A stretch of DNA of 64,000 nt from Microbacterium sp. T2.11-28. Its GTDB lineage: Bacteria > Actinomycetota > Actinomycetes > Actinomycetales > Microbacteriaceae. The notes beneath the pieces were generated by a model, which made no database searches, had not been told where the DNA came from, and saw nothing but the letters and a program-made list of their open reading frames with translations. This document shows positions 24,718-32,968 of this stretch, one piece after another. A program made the translations under genes and the position numbers. Position 1 is the stretch's first letter; every line of letters begins with the position of its first letter. Location: positions 186,001 to 250,000 of the forward strand of contig NZ_CATNHF010000029.1 in assembly GCF_950097975.1 (NCBI RefSeq), given 5' to 3'.

Positions 24718-25494
24718 ATGACGACGCGACGCGCAGTGGTGACCGGAGCGAGCTCGGGGATCGGTGAGGCCGCCGTGCGGGCGCTGCGCGCCGGCGGGTG
24801 GGACGTCGTCGGGGTCGCCCGTCGCGCGGACCGCCTGGAGGCCCTCGACGCCGAGGTCGGCTCGGTCTCCTTCGCCGCGGACCTCACGTCGCCCGCCGAC
24901 GTCGACGCGCTCGCCGAGCACCTCTCGTCGACCGGAGACGTCCACGCCCTCGTGCACGTGGCCGGCGGTGCGCGCGGCACCGACCGTGTCGAGGACGGCG
25001 TCGCCGAGGACTGGCGCTGGATGTTCGAGGTGAACGTCCTCTCCGCCCAGCGGGTGACGGCCGCGGTGCTGCCGCTGCTGCGCTCCTCGATCGCCGAGGG
25101 CGGTCACGCCGACACCCTGTTCGTCACGTCGACCGCGGCCCAGACCGCCTACCCCGGCGGGTCGGGGTACAACGCCGCGAAGGCGGGGGAGTCCATGCTC
25201 GCCCGTGCGCTGCGGCTCGAGCTGAACGGCGAGCCGATCCGCGTGACCGAGATCGCCCCGGGCATGGTGTTCACCGAGGAGTTCACGCTCAACCGCCTCG
25301 GCGGCGACCGGGCGGCCGCGGAGAAGGTCTACGAGGGCGTGGCGGATCCGCTGACCGCCGGCGACGTCGCCGACGTCATCGCGTACGCGCTGAACGCGCC
25401 CGGGCATGTGAACCTCGACCTCGTCACGATGCGCCCCGTCGCCCAGTCGGCCCAGCATCTGCTGGCCCGCGGCCCCCTGCGCCCGCGGCTGTAG
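24718..25494 (+). CDS. Short-chain dehydrogenase/reductase
   Basis: 258 residues. RRAVVTGASSGIGEAAVRAL is the TGxxxGxG cofactor loop. VHALVHVAGGARG stands for the NNAG motif. DTLFVTSTAAQTAYPGGSGYNAAKAGESMLARALRLEL carries the catalytic Ser and YxxxK. IRVTEIAPGMVFTEEF follows, as in classical SDRs. The N terminus (ARRADRLEAL) suggests NADP. It resembles the YdfG/serine-3-dehydrogenase group, but the substrate is not deducible. It stands alone between divergent metY and a convergent MFS gene. Confidence 0.85.
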   Translation: MTTRRAVVTGASSGIGEAAVRALRAGGWDVVGVARRADRLEALDAEVGSVSFAADLTSPADVDALAEHLSSTGDVHALVHVAGGARGTDRVEDGVAEDWRWMFEVNVLSAQRVTAAVLPLLRSSIAEGGHADTLFVTSTAAQTAYPGGSGYNAAKAGESMLARALRLELNGEPIRVTEIAPGMVFTEEFTLNRLGGDRAAAEKVYEGVADPLTAGDVADVIAYALNAPGHVNLDLVTMRPVAQSAQHLLARGPLRPRL

Positions 25495-25500
25495 CAGCGC

Positions 25501-25584
25501 TGCGTTTGGTCTCGTCGCTGCGCTCCTCTGCGTTTCGTCTCGTCGCTGCGCTCCTCTGCGTTTCGTCTCGTCGCTGCGCTCCTC
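25501..25584. repeat. Three tandem copies of a 28-base unit
   Basis: The unit begins TGCGTTTSGTCTCGTCGCTG and ends CGCTCCTC; copies lie at 25501-25528, 25529-25556 and 25557-25584. Copies 2 and 3 are identical; copy 1 differs at one base. The array fills the whole gap between the convergent SDR and MFS stops. It does not look coding on either strand. Confidence 0.85.
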
Positions 25585-25586
25585 TC

Positions 25587-27110
25587 TCAACGACCGGGGA
25601 GAGGCGCGGAGGGCGAGACCTCCGCGGCGTCGGAGAACGCGACCTTCGGCACGAACAGCAGCAGGACGGCTGCGAGGAAGCCGCCGCCTGCGCAGATCGC
25701 CCACACCGTCAGATAGCCGCCGAGCGAGGCCGCGGTCTGACTGGCCACGACGCCCGCGCCGCCGGCCAGGACGACCCCGAAGACCGCTGACGAGAAGGTG
25801 CCGCCGATCGTCTTGGTGGTGTTGGTGAGAGCGGACGCCACGCCGGTCTGCCCCAGCGGCGCCGCGGCCGCCGCGGCCGCCGGCATGGCGCCGACGAGCG
25901 CACCGCATCCGAGGCCCGCGATCGAGAGGTTCAGCAGCACCTGCCACAGCTCCAGGTGGAACGGCAGGAACAGGGTGTAGCCGACGCCCACGAGGAGCGC
26001 CGCCGCGATGAGCACGACGCGGGGGCTCGCGCGGCGGGAGGTGATCGCGAACAGCACGGCGCCGACGATGAGCGAGACGAGGTACACGCCGATGATGTTG
26101 GAGCGCTCGGTGGCATCCAGTCCCAGCCCGTAGCCCAGCGACGGGTCGGTGCCCGCGTAGGTGGACAGCGGGCCTTGCGCGCCGAGCAGGCTGATGCCGA
26201 TGAGGAACGCCGTGGCCTGGACCGGCCACATGTCCGGCCGCGCGAGCACGCGGATGTCGATCGCCGGATCCTTCTGGCGCAGCTCGAACAGCACGAACCC
26301 GACCAGCACGAGCACGCCGACCACGAGGAGCGCACCGACTCCGAACCACGCGCCGGCGCCGAGGCCGAGCTCGCCGATGAGGCGCATCCATGCCAGCGCG
26401 CTCGTGACGAGGAGCAGCCCCCACGCGAGGATCACGAAGCCCCAGGTGTCGAGCGAGCGGCCGGGCTGCGGCGTCGACTCGGGCACCCACAGCCAGATGA
26501 CCACCGCGACGAGGGTCACCGCGACCGCCGGGACGATGAGCGTGAGGGTGAGGTCGCCCCCGGTCGCCGCGAAGATGCGGCCGGCCGCCAGGGCGCCGAT
26601 GATGGCCCCCGCCTGCAGGCCGACCACCAGGAGGCCTGCCGCGCGCCGAGTGAGCGAGACGCCGCGGTTCTGCGCGCGCCCGCGCTCGAAGATGAGGGCG
26701 ATCTCCAGCGGCAGCCACACGACGTAGAAGCCCTGGAGCGCCCACGCGATGAGGAAGGTCCAGAACGACCCGGCGAAGGCGAGCCACCACGTCGCTCCGG
26801 CGGTCAGGATCGCCGCGATCAGCAGGATCCGCTTGTGCCCGTACATGTCGCCGAGCTTGGCCAGCACCGGCACGACCAGCGCGGACAGCAGCAGCTGCGC
26901 CGCCTCGAACCAGTTGACGTCGGAGTCGTGGATGTCCAGGGCGATGACGATGTCGCTGAACAGCGGCACGTAGTAGCCCTGCAGGATGCCGCTGACGATC
27001 TCGACGAGGACGAACCAGCCGATGAGGCCGGCGGTGATCCCCAACGTCGAGGAGCGCAGTGCCGAGGAGCGCGCCGCGGAGGGCGACGAGGATGCGGTTC
27101 GGGATGCCAC
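25587..27110 (-). CDS. MFS transporter, DHA2-like (14-helix) multidrug exporter family
   Basis: 507 residues from a GTG six bases after a TAGACT box. Hydrophobic segments run throughout, about 14. VPVLAKLGDMYGHKRILLIAAIL is motif A between helices 2 and 3. FLIAWALQGFYVVWLPLEIALIFERGRAQNRGVSLTRRAAGLLVVGLQAGAIIGALAAG covers helices 4-5. Near the end PLGQTGVASALTNTTKTIGGTFSSAVFGVVLA resembles the helix-12 region of the EmrB/QacA group. Substrate unknown. The stop abuts the 28-base tandem array. Confidence 0.82.
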   Translation of the reverse strand: MASRTASSSPSAARSSALRSSTLGITAGLIGWFVLVEIVSGILQGYYVPLFSDIVIALDIHDSDVNWFEAAQLLLSALVVPVLAKLGDMYGHKRILLIAAILTAGATWWLAFAGSFWTFLIAWALQGFYVVWLPLEIALIFERGRAQNRGVSLTRRAAGLLVVGLQAGAIIGALAAGRIFAATGGDLTLTLIVPAVAVTLVAVVIWLWVPESTPQPGRSLDTWGFVILAWGLLLVTSALAWMRLIGELGLGAGAWFGVGALLVVGVLVLVGFVLFELRQKDPAIDIRVLARPDMWPVQATAFLIGISLLGAQGPLSTYAGTDPSLGYGLGLDATERSNIIGVYLVSLIVGAVLFAITSRRASPRVVLIAAALLVGVGYTLFLPFHLELWQVLLNLSIAGLGCGALVGAMPAAAAAAAPLGQTGVASALTNTTKTIGGTFSSAVFGVVLAGGAGVVASQTAASLGGYLTVWAICAGGGFLAAVLLLFVPKVAFSDAAEVSPSAPLPGR

Positions 27111-27116
27111 GGCGTC

Positions 27117-27122
27117 AGTCTA
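27117..27122 (-). promoter_or_regulatory. -10 box for the DHA2 exporter (TAGACT)
   Basis: TAGACT, six bases (GACGCC), then GTG at 27108-27110 on the minus strand. Confidence 0.55.
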
Positions 27123-27169
27123 GGTCTGAGCTCCGGCGCGACCCGGTCTTTCGTGCGGGGCGCGCGTCC

Positions 27170-27175
27170 TAGGCT
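27170..27175 (+). promoter_or_regulatory. -10 box for the phosphoribosyltransferase-ung operon (TAGGCT)
   Basis: TAGGCT followed by a leader of about 45 bases that ends in GAAGGAGGAGCGGGTG, a strong ribosome site. Confidence 0.5.
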
Positions 27176-27229
27176 GGTTCCGACGAGGGCCGGGCGCCGC
27201 AGGGACCGGTCGGGCTGAAGGAGGAGCGG

Positions 27230-27730
27230 GTGACGCAGGAGCGCGAGAAGCTGACCTGGGACGGGTTCGGGGCGGCGACGCGCGAGCTGTCCCGCCGGAT
27301 CGTCGATGACGGGTTCGTCCCCGACGTCGTGGTCGCCATCGCCCGGGGAGGGCTGCTCCCGGCAGGCGCGATCGCCTACGGCCTGGGGGTCAAGAGCTGC
27401 GGCGCGCTGAACGTCGAGTTCTACACCGGCATCGGCACGGTCCTCGACGCCCCCGAGCTGCTGCCGCCCGACCTCGACCTCGGCTACCTCCCCGGCAAGC
27501 GGGTGCTCCTGGTCGACGACGTCGCCGACAGCGGCCGCACCCTCGCGCTCGCCGTCCGGCTGCTGCAGGAGGCGGGCGCCGACGTCCGCTCGGTCTGCAT
27601 CTACACCAAGCCCGGCTCGGTCGCCCTCCCGGACTACGCCTGGCGCGAGACGCCGCTGTGGATCGACTTCCCGTGGTCCGCGAAGGGCACCGTCGTCGAG
27701 GAGGACGGCGGCACGCAGGCGAGCGCGTGA
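27230..27730 (+). CDS. Purine phosphoribosyltransferase-like protein (Gpt family)
   Basis: 166 residues from [41 protein letters not shown] is the hood/first loop region of xanthine-guanine phosphoribosyltransferases. [23 protein letters not shown] near residue 88 is the PRPP-binding loop ([13 protein letters not shown]). The C terminus holds [16 protein letters not shown]-x-x-FPW endings are common in archaeal and actinobacterial Gpt-like salvage proteins. Its TGA overlaps the ung start by one base, so the two are made together, a link between base salvage and base repair. Confidence 0.85.
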   Translation: MTQEREKLTWDGFGAATRELSRRIVDDGFVPDVVVAIARGGLLPAGAIAYGLGVKSCGALNVEFYTGIGTVLDAPELLPPDLDLGYLPGKRVLLVDDVADSGRTLALAVRLLQEAGADVRSVCIYTKPGSVALPDYAWRETPLWIDFPWSAKGTVVEEDGGTQASA

Positions 27731-28428
27731 TGGCCCTCGCGCTGCCTCAGCTGGCCGAGGCCGGGCTCATCGACCCCGCCTGGGCCGAGGCGCTGGCTCC
27801 GGTCGGCCCCGACATCGCCGCGCTGGGCGAGCGGCTGCGCGCCGAGACGGCCGCCGGTCGTGGCTATCTCCCCGCCGGGGACCGGGTTCTCCGCGCGTTC
27901 TCGCGCCCGCTCGACGAGGTGCGCGTGCTCATCGTCGGTCAGGACCCCTACCCGACGCCGGGCCATCCCATCGGCCTGTCCTTCGCCGTCGACGCCCACG
28001 TGCGACCGCTGCCGCGGAGCCTGTCGAACATCTACCAGGAGCTCGAGGCCGACCTCGGCATCCCGCGGGCGGCCCACGGCGACCTCTCGTCGTGGAGCGA
28101 CCAGGGCGTCATGCTCCTCAACCGCGTGCTCACCGTCATGCCGGGCCAGCCCGCGTCGCACCGCGGGTGGGGCTGGGAGAAGGTCACCGAGCACGCGATC
28201 CGCACGCTCGTCGCCCGCCCGGGTCCGCTCGTCGCGATCCTGTGGGGGAGGGATGCCGCGAACCTCCGGCCGCTCCTGGGCGACACCCCGATCATCGAGT
28301 CGGCCCATCCGTCGCCGCTGTCGGCGAGCCGGGGGTTCTTCGGCTCTCGGCCGTTCTCCCGCGCGAACGCGCTGCTGGCCGACCTGGGCGCCGACCCGGT
28401 GGACTGGCGGGTCCCCGCCCTAGGCTGA
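27730..28428 (+). CDS. ung: Uracil-DNA glycosylase, family 1
   Basis: 232 residues. [24 protein letters not shown] near residue 65 is the water-activating motif (GQDPY). [31 protein letters not shown] follows, and the minor-groove loop is [26 protein letters not shown] (HPSPLS) near residue 195. It removes uracil from DNA. The start is fixed by the one-base TGATG overlap with the phosphoribosyltransferase. The C terminus hosts the -10 box of the next gene. Confidence 0.95.
   Translation: MALALPQLAEAGLIDPAWAEALAPVGPDIAALGERLRAETAAGRGYLPAGDRVLRAFSRPLDEVRVLIVGQDPYPTPGHPIGLSFAVDAHVRPLPRSLSNIYQELEADLGIPRAAHGDLSSWSDQGVMLLNRVLTVMPGQPASHRGWGWEKVTEHAIRTLVARPGPLVAILWGRDAANLRPLLGDTPIIESAHPSPLSASRGFFGSRPFSRANALLADLGADPVDWRVPALG
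28421..28426 (+). promoter_or_regulatory. -10 box for the GNAT gene (TAGGCT), inside the end of ung
   Basis: TAGGCT overlaps the last ung codons, seven bases before ATG at 28434. Confidence 0.5.
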
Positions 28429-28433
28429 GCCTC

Positions 28434-29048
28434 ATGCTGGAAGAGGAGTACGAGAAGTCGCGGAGGGTGCTGCCGCTCCATCTGCGCCGTGCTCCCGAGC
28501 CCGAGCGGCCGTTCTCGTACGAGATCCGGCCCGCGCAGCGCACCGACATGGCCGACGTGCGAGAGATCTACAACTACTACGTGACGAACTCCGTCGTCAC
28601 CCTCGACGAGAAGAAGTGGTCGCACGCGAAGTGGGTGGACAAGTTCGACCACCTGCACAAGCTCGGGCTCCCCTTCCTCGTGGCCGTGTCGCCCACGGGT
28701 CAGATCCTCGGCTACGGGCTCGTCTCGCCCTGGACCGGCGGATCCGGATACCGGTACACGGTCGAGAACTCGATCTACCTGGGGCAGGCGGCCACCGGCA
28801 AGGGGCTCGGGCGCGGCCTGCTCGAGGCCCTCATCGCCGCGTGCGAGGAGCTCGGCATCCGCGAGATGGTCGCCGTCATCAGCGACAAGGGCGCCGAGGC
28901 GTCGGTGGCGCTCCACGAGAAGCTCGGGTTCGTCGAGGTGGGCCGGATGGGGCGGGTGGGCTTCAAGTTCGGCCGCTGGCTGGGCACCATCTACCTGCAG
29001 AAGCACCTGCACCCGAAGAAGAAGCGCCGATCACTGTTCGGACGCTGA
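28434..29048 (+). CDS. GNAT N-acetyltransferase, phosphinothricin-acetyltransferase-like
   Basis: 204 residues. After a 30-residue basic lead comes FSYEIRPAQRTDMADVREIYNYYVTNSVVTLDEK, the N-terminal strand and helix of the PAT subgroup. FLVAVSPTGQILGYGLVSPWTGGSGYRYTVENSIYL follows, then the acetyl-CoA loop QAATGKGLGRGLLEALI near residue 120 and REMVAVISDKGAEASVALHEKLGFVEVGRMGRVGFKFGRW. In characterised members the substrate is an amine of a small molecule such as phosphinothricin or methionine sulfone. The very basic C terminus (KKKRRSLFGR) is unusual. It overlaps the convergent emfourin gene by 18 bases. Confidence 0.85.
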   Translation: MLEEEYEKSRRVLPLHLRRAPEPERPFSYEIRPAQRTDMADVREIYNYYVTNSVVTLDEKKWSHAKWVDKFDHLHKLGLPFLVAVSPTGQILGYGLVSPWTGGSGYRYTVENSIYLGQAATGKGLGRGLLEALIAACEELGIREMVAVISDKGAEASVALHEKLGFVEVGRMGRVGFKFGRWLGTIYLQKHLHPKKKRRSLFGR

Positions 29049-29453
29049 GCGGACGGCGTCGATGAGCGCACGCCACGGCCCGTCGACCTCGTGCTCCGCC
29101 AGCGCGGCGGAGCGCTCGGCGGCCGGGGTCCGCGCGGTCACGGTCCAGCAGAAGCGGTCCGCCCCGGCCGGCTCCGACGCCGCGCGGCCCGTGCCGTCGC
29201 CGTCCCAGTCGCAGGCGTCCACCAGCGCGGTCCAGGTCGCATCGTCGGGCCCGGCGGTCACGCTCCACCGGCGGGTGAGGCCCGCGAAGCCCCCGCTGCG
29301 CTCGACGACGACGGACAGCCCGTCCGCGCCGGACGCGGTCGGCTGAGTGGGCGCGGTCGTCCCGTCGGGGCTGGTCGGCGCGCCGGGAGTGGTCGGCGTG
29401 CCGGCGTCCGGGGGCGGATCGCCGGCGGGATCGGGGTCAGCGGGGTGCGGCAT
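29031..29453 (-). CDS. Emfourin-type protealysin inhibitor
   Basis: 140 residues. A Pro/Thr-rich N terminus of about 40 residues (DPAGDPPPDAGTPTTPGAPTSPD) is followed by LSVVVERSGGFAGLTRRWSVTAGPDDATWTALVDACDW and DRFCWTVTARTPAAERSAALAEHEVDGPWRALIDAVRSA. The SGGFAGLxR start is the emfourin family hallmark. Emfourin from Serratia inhibits protealysin and is encoded beside it, as here. The start overlaps the peptidase stop by 17 bases, so the two are made together. The long low-complexity lead is not part of the inhibitor fold. Confidence 0.85.
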   Translation of the reverse strand: MPHPADPDPAGDPPPDAGTPTTPGAPTSPDGTTAPTQPTASGADGLSVVVERSGGFAGLTRRWSVTAGPDDATWTALVDACDWDGDGTGRAASEPAGADRFCWTVTARTPAAERSAALAEHEVDGPWRALIDAVRSASEQ

Positions 29454-30540
29454 CGTCGATGACGCCGACGCCCGACCAGGCGGCGCGGACGGCGGCGTGC
29501 TCCTCCGACTCCTCACCGTACTCGCGCACCGCCGTGTCGAGCGTGGCCCGCGCGAACGCGGCGAAGTCCACCGTGGGCGTGAGGGATCCTCCGGTGAGCG
29601 TCCGGTACCAGATGCGGCCCGCGCGCTCCCAGGCGAACCCGCCCAGCGCCATCGCGGCGAGGTGGAACGCCTTGTTGGGGATGCCGGAGTTGATGTGCAC
29701 TCCGCCGTTGTCGGAGGTGGTGTCGACGTAGTCGCGCATGTGGGCGGGCTGCGGGTCGCGGCCGAGCACGTCGTCGTCGTACGCGGTCCCCGGTGCGCTC
29801 ATGGAGCGCAGCGCGCTGCCCTGCACGGCGTCGGTGAAGATCTCCGCGCCGATGAGCCAGGACGCGTCGTTGACGCGCTGGCCGCGCGCGTGCTGCTCGG
29901 TGAGCACGCCGAGCACGTCGGCGATCGACTCGTTGAGCGCGCCGGACTGGCCCGCGTACACGAGGCCGCCCGCGCTCTCGATCACGCCGTGGCCGAGCTC
30001 GTGGGCGATGACGGTCAGCGAGCGGGTGAAGCCGGTGAAGACCTCGCCGTCTCCGTCGCCGAAGACCATGCGCTCGCCGTTCCAGAAGGCGTTGTCGTAG
30101 CGCTCGCCGTAGTGCACGGTCGCCAGGAGCGACCCGCCCGCCCCGTCGAGACCCACGCGCTCGAACGCGTCCCACAGGAAGGAGAAGGTCGCGCCGAGCC
30201 CGTCGAATGCGGCGTCGGCGGCCGCATCGCCGGTGGCCGGATCGTCCTCCCCGCGCACGCGCACGCCCGGGAGCGTCTCGCTGTTCTGCGCGTCGGAGAC
30301 CACGCGGTCGGGTGTGGGGGAGGCCTCGACGACGAGCGCGCCGCCGTCGACGGACAGATCGAGGCTCGCGCGCACGGGGCGGTAGGCGCGCGGGGCGGCC
30401 AGGGTCGCGCGCGCCGCCTCGGAGGCGACGGCGAACCGGGGGTGGGATGTCGCGGCCAGCCGGGCGAGGAGGTACGCCGGGATGATCGCGTGGGCGGGTG
30501 AGGGCGCGAGCGCGCGCGTGCGGGTGGTCTCGGCTTCCAT
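29437..30540 (-). CDS. Protealysin-type M4 metallopeptidase
   Basis: 367 residues. No signal peptide; instead a short propeptide region containing AHAIIPAYLLARLAA, as in protealysin. Catalytic zinc ligands and base are HELGHGVIESAGG (HExxH at 180-184) and GALNESIADVLGV (third ligand Glu near 205). DYVDTTSDNGGVHINSGIPNKAFHLAAMALGG is the conserved C-terminal helix region. Protealysins are thermolysin-like enzymes without a secretory pre-peptide, thought to act inside the cell or to leave by an unusual route. It is coupled to its inhibitor gene and has its own -10 box. Confidence 0.93.
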   Translation of the reverse strand: MEAETTRTRALAPSPAHAIIPAYLLARLAATSHPRFAVASEAARATLAAPRAYRPVRASLDLSVDGGALVVEASPTPDRVVSDAQNSETLPGVRVRGEDDPATGDAAADAAFDGLGATFSFLWDAFERVGLDGAGGSLLATVHYGERYDNAFWNGERMVFGDGDGEVFTGFTRSLTVIAHELGHGVIESAGGLVYAGQSGALNESIADVLGVLTEQHARGQRVNDASWLIGAEIFTDAVQGSALRSMSAPGTAYDDDVLGRDPQPAHMRDYVDTTSDNGGVHINSGIPNKAFHLAAMALGGFAWERAGRIWYRTLTGGSLTPTVDFAAFARATLDTAVREYGEESEEHAAVRAAWSGVGVIDDAAPR

Positions 30541-30547
30541 GACGGTC

Positions 30548-30553
30548 AGGCTA
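30548..30553 (-). promoter_or_regulatory. -10 box for the M4 peptidase (TAGCCT)
   Basis: TAGCCT, seven bases (GACCGTC), ATG on the minus strand. It separates the peptidase pair from the sugar operon upstream. Confidence 0.5.
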
Positions 30554-30597
30554 TCCGCCGCCCCCGACGCGCGCCGCGGTGCGGGCTCGGCCGCAGG

Positions 30598-31272
30598 TCA
30601 GTAGGTGGCGCGCCCCCCGCTGATGTCGTACACCGCGCCCGTGGAGAACGAGACCTCCGTCGAGCAGAGCCAGGAGATCAGTGCGGCGACCTCGTGCGCC
30701 TCGCCGACGCGCCGCATCGGGATGAGCGAGGTGATCCGCTCCAGCACCTCCGGTGCGGTCGTCGCGTTCATCGGCGTGGCGATGACGGCCGGGGCGATCG
30801 CGTTGACCAGCACCCCCGTGGTGGCCAGCTCCTTGCCCGCGGCCTTCGTGAGGGCGATCACGGCCGCCTTGGACGCGGAATAGGCGGCGAGCTGCGGATT
30901 GCCGTCCTTGCCGGCCATGCTGGCGATGTTGACGACGCGTCCCCATCCGGCCTCGACCATGCCCGGGAGGAACGCGCGCATCATCGCCACGGTGCCGATG
31001 ACGTTCACCTCCAGCGTCGCCCGCCACTCGTCGAGCCCGGTCGCGACGAGGTCGCGGTTGGGGCCGACGATGCCGGCGGAGTTGACGAGCACGTCGATCG
31101 GGCCGACGCGCGCGGCGAGGGCGTCGACAGCGGCGGCGTCGGTGACGTCGACCCGCTCGTCGACGTGACCGGCGCGGTCGAGGGTGATCACGTGGAGGCC
31201 GTCGGCGCGGAGCCGCTCGGCCGTCGCCGCGCCCAGCCCGCTCGCGCCGCCCGTGACGAGTGCGCGCCTCAT
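30598..31272 (-). CDS. SDR, predicted 2-keto-3-deoxy-sugar-acid dehydrogenase (last gene of sugar operon)
   Basis: 224 residues. MRRALVTGGASGLGAATAERLRADG (TGxxxGxG), DVLVNSAGIVG, then RVVNIASMAGKDGNPQLAAYSASKAAVIALTKAAGKEL with catalytic Ser and YSASK. The C terminus STGAVYDISGGRATY is typical of sugar-acid SDRs such as 2-keto-3-deoxy-L-fuconate or rhamnonate dehydrogenase. Those oxidise C4 of the keto-deoxy acid to a 2,4-diketo acid, the substrate of FAH-family hydrolases such as the gene just upstream (ATGA overlap). Substrate is inferred from operon content. Confidence 0.8.
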   Translation of the reverse strand: MRRALVTGGASGLGAATAERLRADGLHVITLDRAGHVDERVDVTDAAAVDALAARVGPIDVLVNSAGIVGPNRDLVATGLDEWRATLEVNVIGTVAMMRAFLPGMVEAGWGRVVNIASMAGKDGNPQLAAYSASKAAVIALTKAAGKELATTGVLVNAIAPAVIATPMNATTAPEVLERITSLIPMRRVGEAHEVAALISWLCSTEVSFSTGAVYDISGGRATY

Positions 31273-32129
31273 CGGGGCCCCACCACCCGCTGCGTCTGCC
31301 GGCCGAGGCCCTCGATCTCGAGCGTCATGACGTCTCCCTCCCGGAGGTAGCGCGGCGGCGTCATCCCCATGCCCACCCCCGGCGGAGTGCCGGTGTTGAT
31401 GAGGTCGCCCGGTTCGAGCACCATGAACTGGCTGATGTAGTGCACCAGCGTGAACGGGTCGAAGATCATCGTCGCGGTCGAGCCGGTCTGGCGGCGCTCG
31501 CCGTTCACGTCGAGCGTCATCGCGAGCGCCCCGACGTCGGCGATCTCGTCGGGCGTCGCCAGCCACGGCCCGGCGGGATTGAAGGTCTCCGCCGACTTCC
31601 CCTTGAGCCACTGGCCTCCGCGCTCGAGCTGGAACGACCGTTCGCTCACGTCGTTGACCAGGACCCAGCCGGCGACGTGCGCCCGCGCCTGGTCGGGGGA
31701 GTCGAGGTACTGCGTGCGCGTGCCGATGACGATCCCCAGCTCCACCTCCCAGTCGGTCTTGTCGCCGCCGCGGGGAAGCCGGACGTCGTCGTCGGGCCCC
31801 ACCACCGTGTTGGGCGACTTGCTGAAGAGGATGGGCTCGCCCGGGATCGGCATGCCGCTCTCGAGCGCGTGGTCGCGGTAGTTGAGCCCCACGCAGACGA
31901 CCTGGTGGGGGCGCGCGAAGGGCGCGCCGATCCGCTCTCCGGCGAAGGCCCGGACCTGCCCGTCGCGCGCGCGCCCGGCGACCGCCGCGCGGATCCGCTC
32001 GACGCCGCCGCCCGCGAAGAACGCCGCGTCGAAATCGGGGACGAGGTCGGACACGTCGACGTAGGCGCCATCGCCGACTCGGACCACGGGTCGTTCCATC
32101 CCGGGCTCACCCAGGCGCATCAGTCTCAT
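31269..32129 (-). CDS. Fumarylacetoacetate-hydrolase family protein, predicted 2,4-diketo-3-deoxy-sugar-acid hydrolase
   Basis: 286 residues. HQVVCVGLNYRDHALESGMPIPGEPILFSKSPNTVVGPDDDVRLP and KTDWEVELGIVIGTRT carry the metal ligands of the FAH fold (ExE plus Asp). SERSFQLERGGQWLKGKSAETFNPAGPWL and LINTGTPPGVGMGM close the signature. In the L-rhamnose and L-fucose diketo-hydrolase pathway the homologue cleaves the 2,4-diketo-3-deoxy acid to pyruvate and lactate. It overlaps the genes on both sides by four bases. Other FAH substrates cannot be excluded from sequence alone. Confidence 0.85.
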   Translation of the reverse strand: MRLMRLGEPGMERPVVRVGDGAYVDVSDLVPDFDAAFFAGGGVERIRAAVAGRARDGQVRAFAGERIGAPFARPHQVVCVGLNYRDHALESGMPIPGEPILFSKSPNTVVGPDDDVRLPRGGDKTDWEVELGIVIGTRTQYLDSPDQARAHVAGWVLVNDVSERSFQLERGGQWLKGKSAETFNPAGPWLATPDEIADVGALAMTLDVNGERRQTGSTATMIFDPFTLVHYISQFMVLEPGDLINTGTPPGVGMGMTPPRYLREGDVMTLEIEGLGRQTQRVVGPR

Positions 32130-32968
32130 GACTCTCCTTCGTCGATCGTCTCCAGCGGCAGCAGCCAGACAGCTCCCGTGTCGGTGCCCATCGCGTGCGC
32201 CTCGTCGCGGCTGGCGACGCCGACGGCGAGCCGCCGTCCGTCGTCGCTCACGGCGCAGTCGTAGCAGGACAGCGGTCCGTCGTCGCCTGCGGGCGGTCGC
32301 CAGACGGTGCGGACCTCGCCGTCCCGCACGCGGACCACCTCGCCGGCGAAGGCCAGCGCGACGTAGACCGACCCGTCGGGCGCGACGCTCAGGCCGTCGG
32401 GTCCCGATCCCGACGGCATCGCGATCTCGCGGATCCGGCGCCCCTCGCCGTCGAGGATGCTCAGCCGGTCGGCGAAGGTCTCCGCGACCACGACGGCACC
32501 GCCGGAGAGCGCGTCGCATCCGTTCGGGAAGACGAGGGGCTCGCCCCACGCGCGCGCCTCGCCCGTCGCCTCGACGCGGGCGAGGCGGGACGCCACGGGC
32601 GCGTCGCGGTCGGGATCGAAGCCGTAGCCGCCGACGAGGGCCCGCCCGGCGGAGTCCACGTGCATGTCGTTCGCGGGGTGGGAGAACACCCCCGTCAGGT
32701 CGGCGTGCTCGCGCACGGTGGCGCCCGCCACACCGAGCACCCGCCGACCGTCGGCGTCGACGACGAGCAGCTCGCCGGTGGGGAGCCAGCCGAGGCCGCC
32801 CGGCATCCGGGGGCCGCCGTGCGCGTCGTCGATCACCACCCGCACCGGCTCGCCGGGCGTCCAGCGGTGCACGCGGCCGCGGAACATGTCGCTGAACCAG
32901 AGCTCGCCCGCGCGCCAGCGCAGCGACTCGGGGAAGCCGAGGCCGGTGACCGCGGCGTGCGCGCGCAT
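32126..32968 (-). CDS. SMP-30/gluconolactonase-family lactonase
   Basis: 280 residues forming a six-bladed propeller. LGFPESLRWRAGELWFSDMFRGRVHRWTPG holds the first metal Glu (PES). GVFSHPANDMHVDSAGRALVGGYG carries the ND ligand. VFPNGCDALSGGAVVVAETFADRLSIL supplies the Asn, and MPSGSGPDGLSVAPDGSVYVALAFAG the catalytic Asp (PDG). Such proteins open sugar lactones made by an aldose dehydrogenase. The start lies three bases inside the SDR stop, so it is coupled with the dehydrogenase that would make its substrate. Confidence 0.85.
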   Translation of the reverse strand: MRAHAAVTGLGFPESLRWRAGELWFSDMFRGRVHRWTPGEPVRVVIDDAHGGPRMPGGLGWLPTGELLVVDADGRRVLGVAGATVREHADLTGVFSHPANDMHVDSAGRALVGGYGFDPDRDAPVASRLARVEATGEARAWGEPLVFPNGCDALSGGAVVVAETFADRLSILDGEGRRIREIAMPSGSGPDGLSVAPDGSVYVALAFAGEVVRVRDGEVRTVWRPPAGDDGPLSCYDCAVSDDGRRLAVGVASRDEAHAMGTDTGAVWLLPLETIDEGES

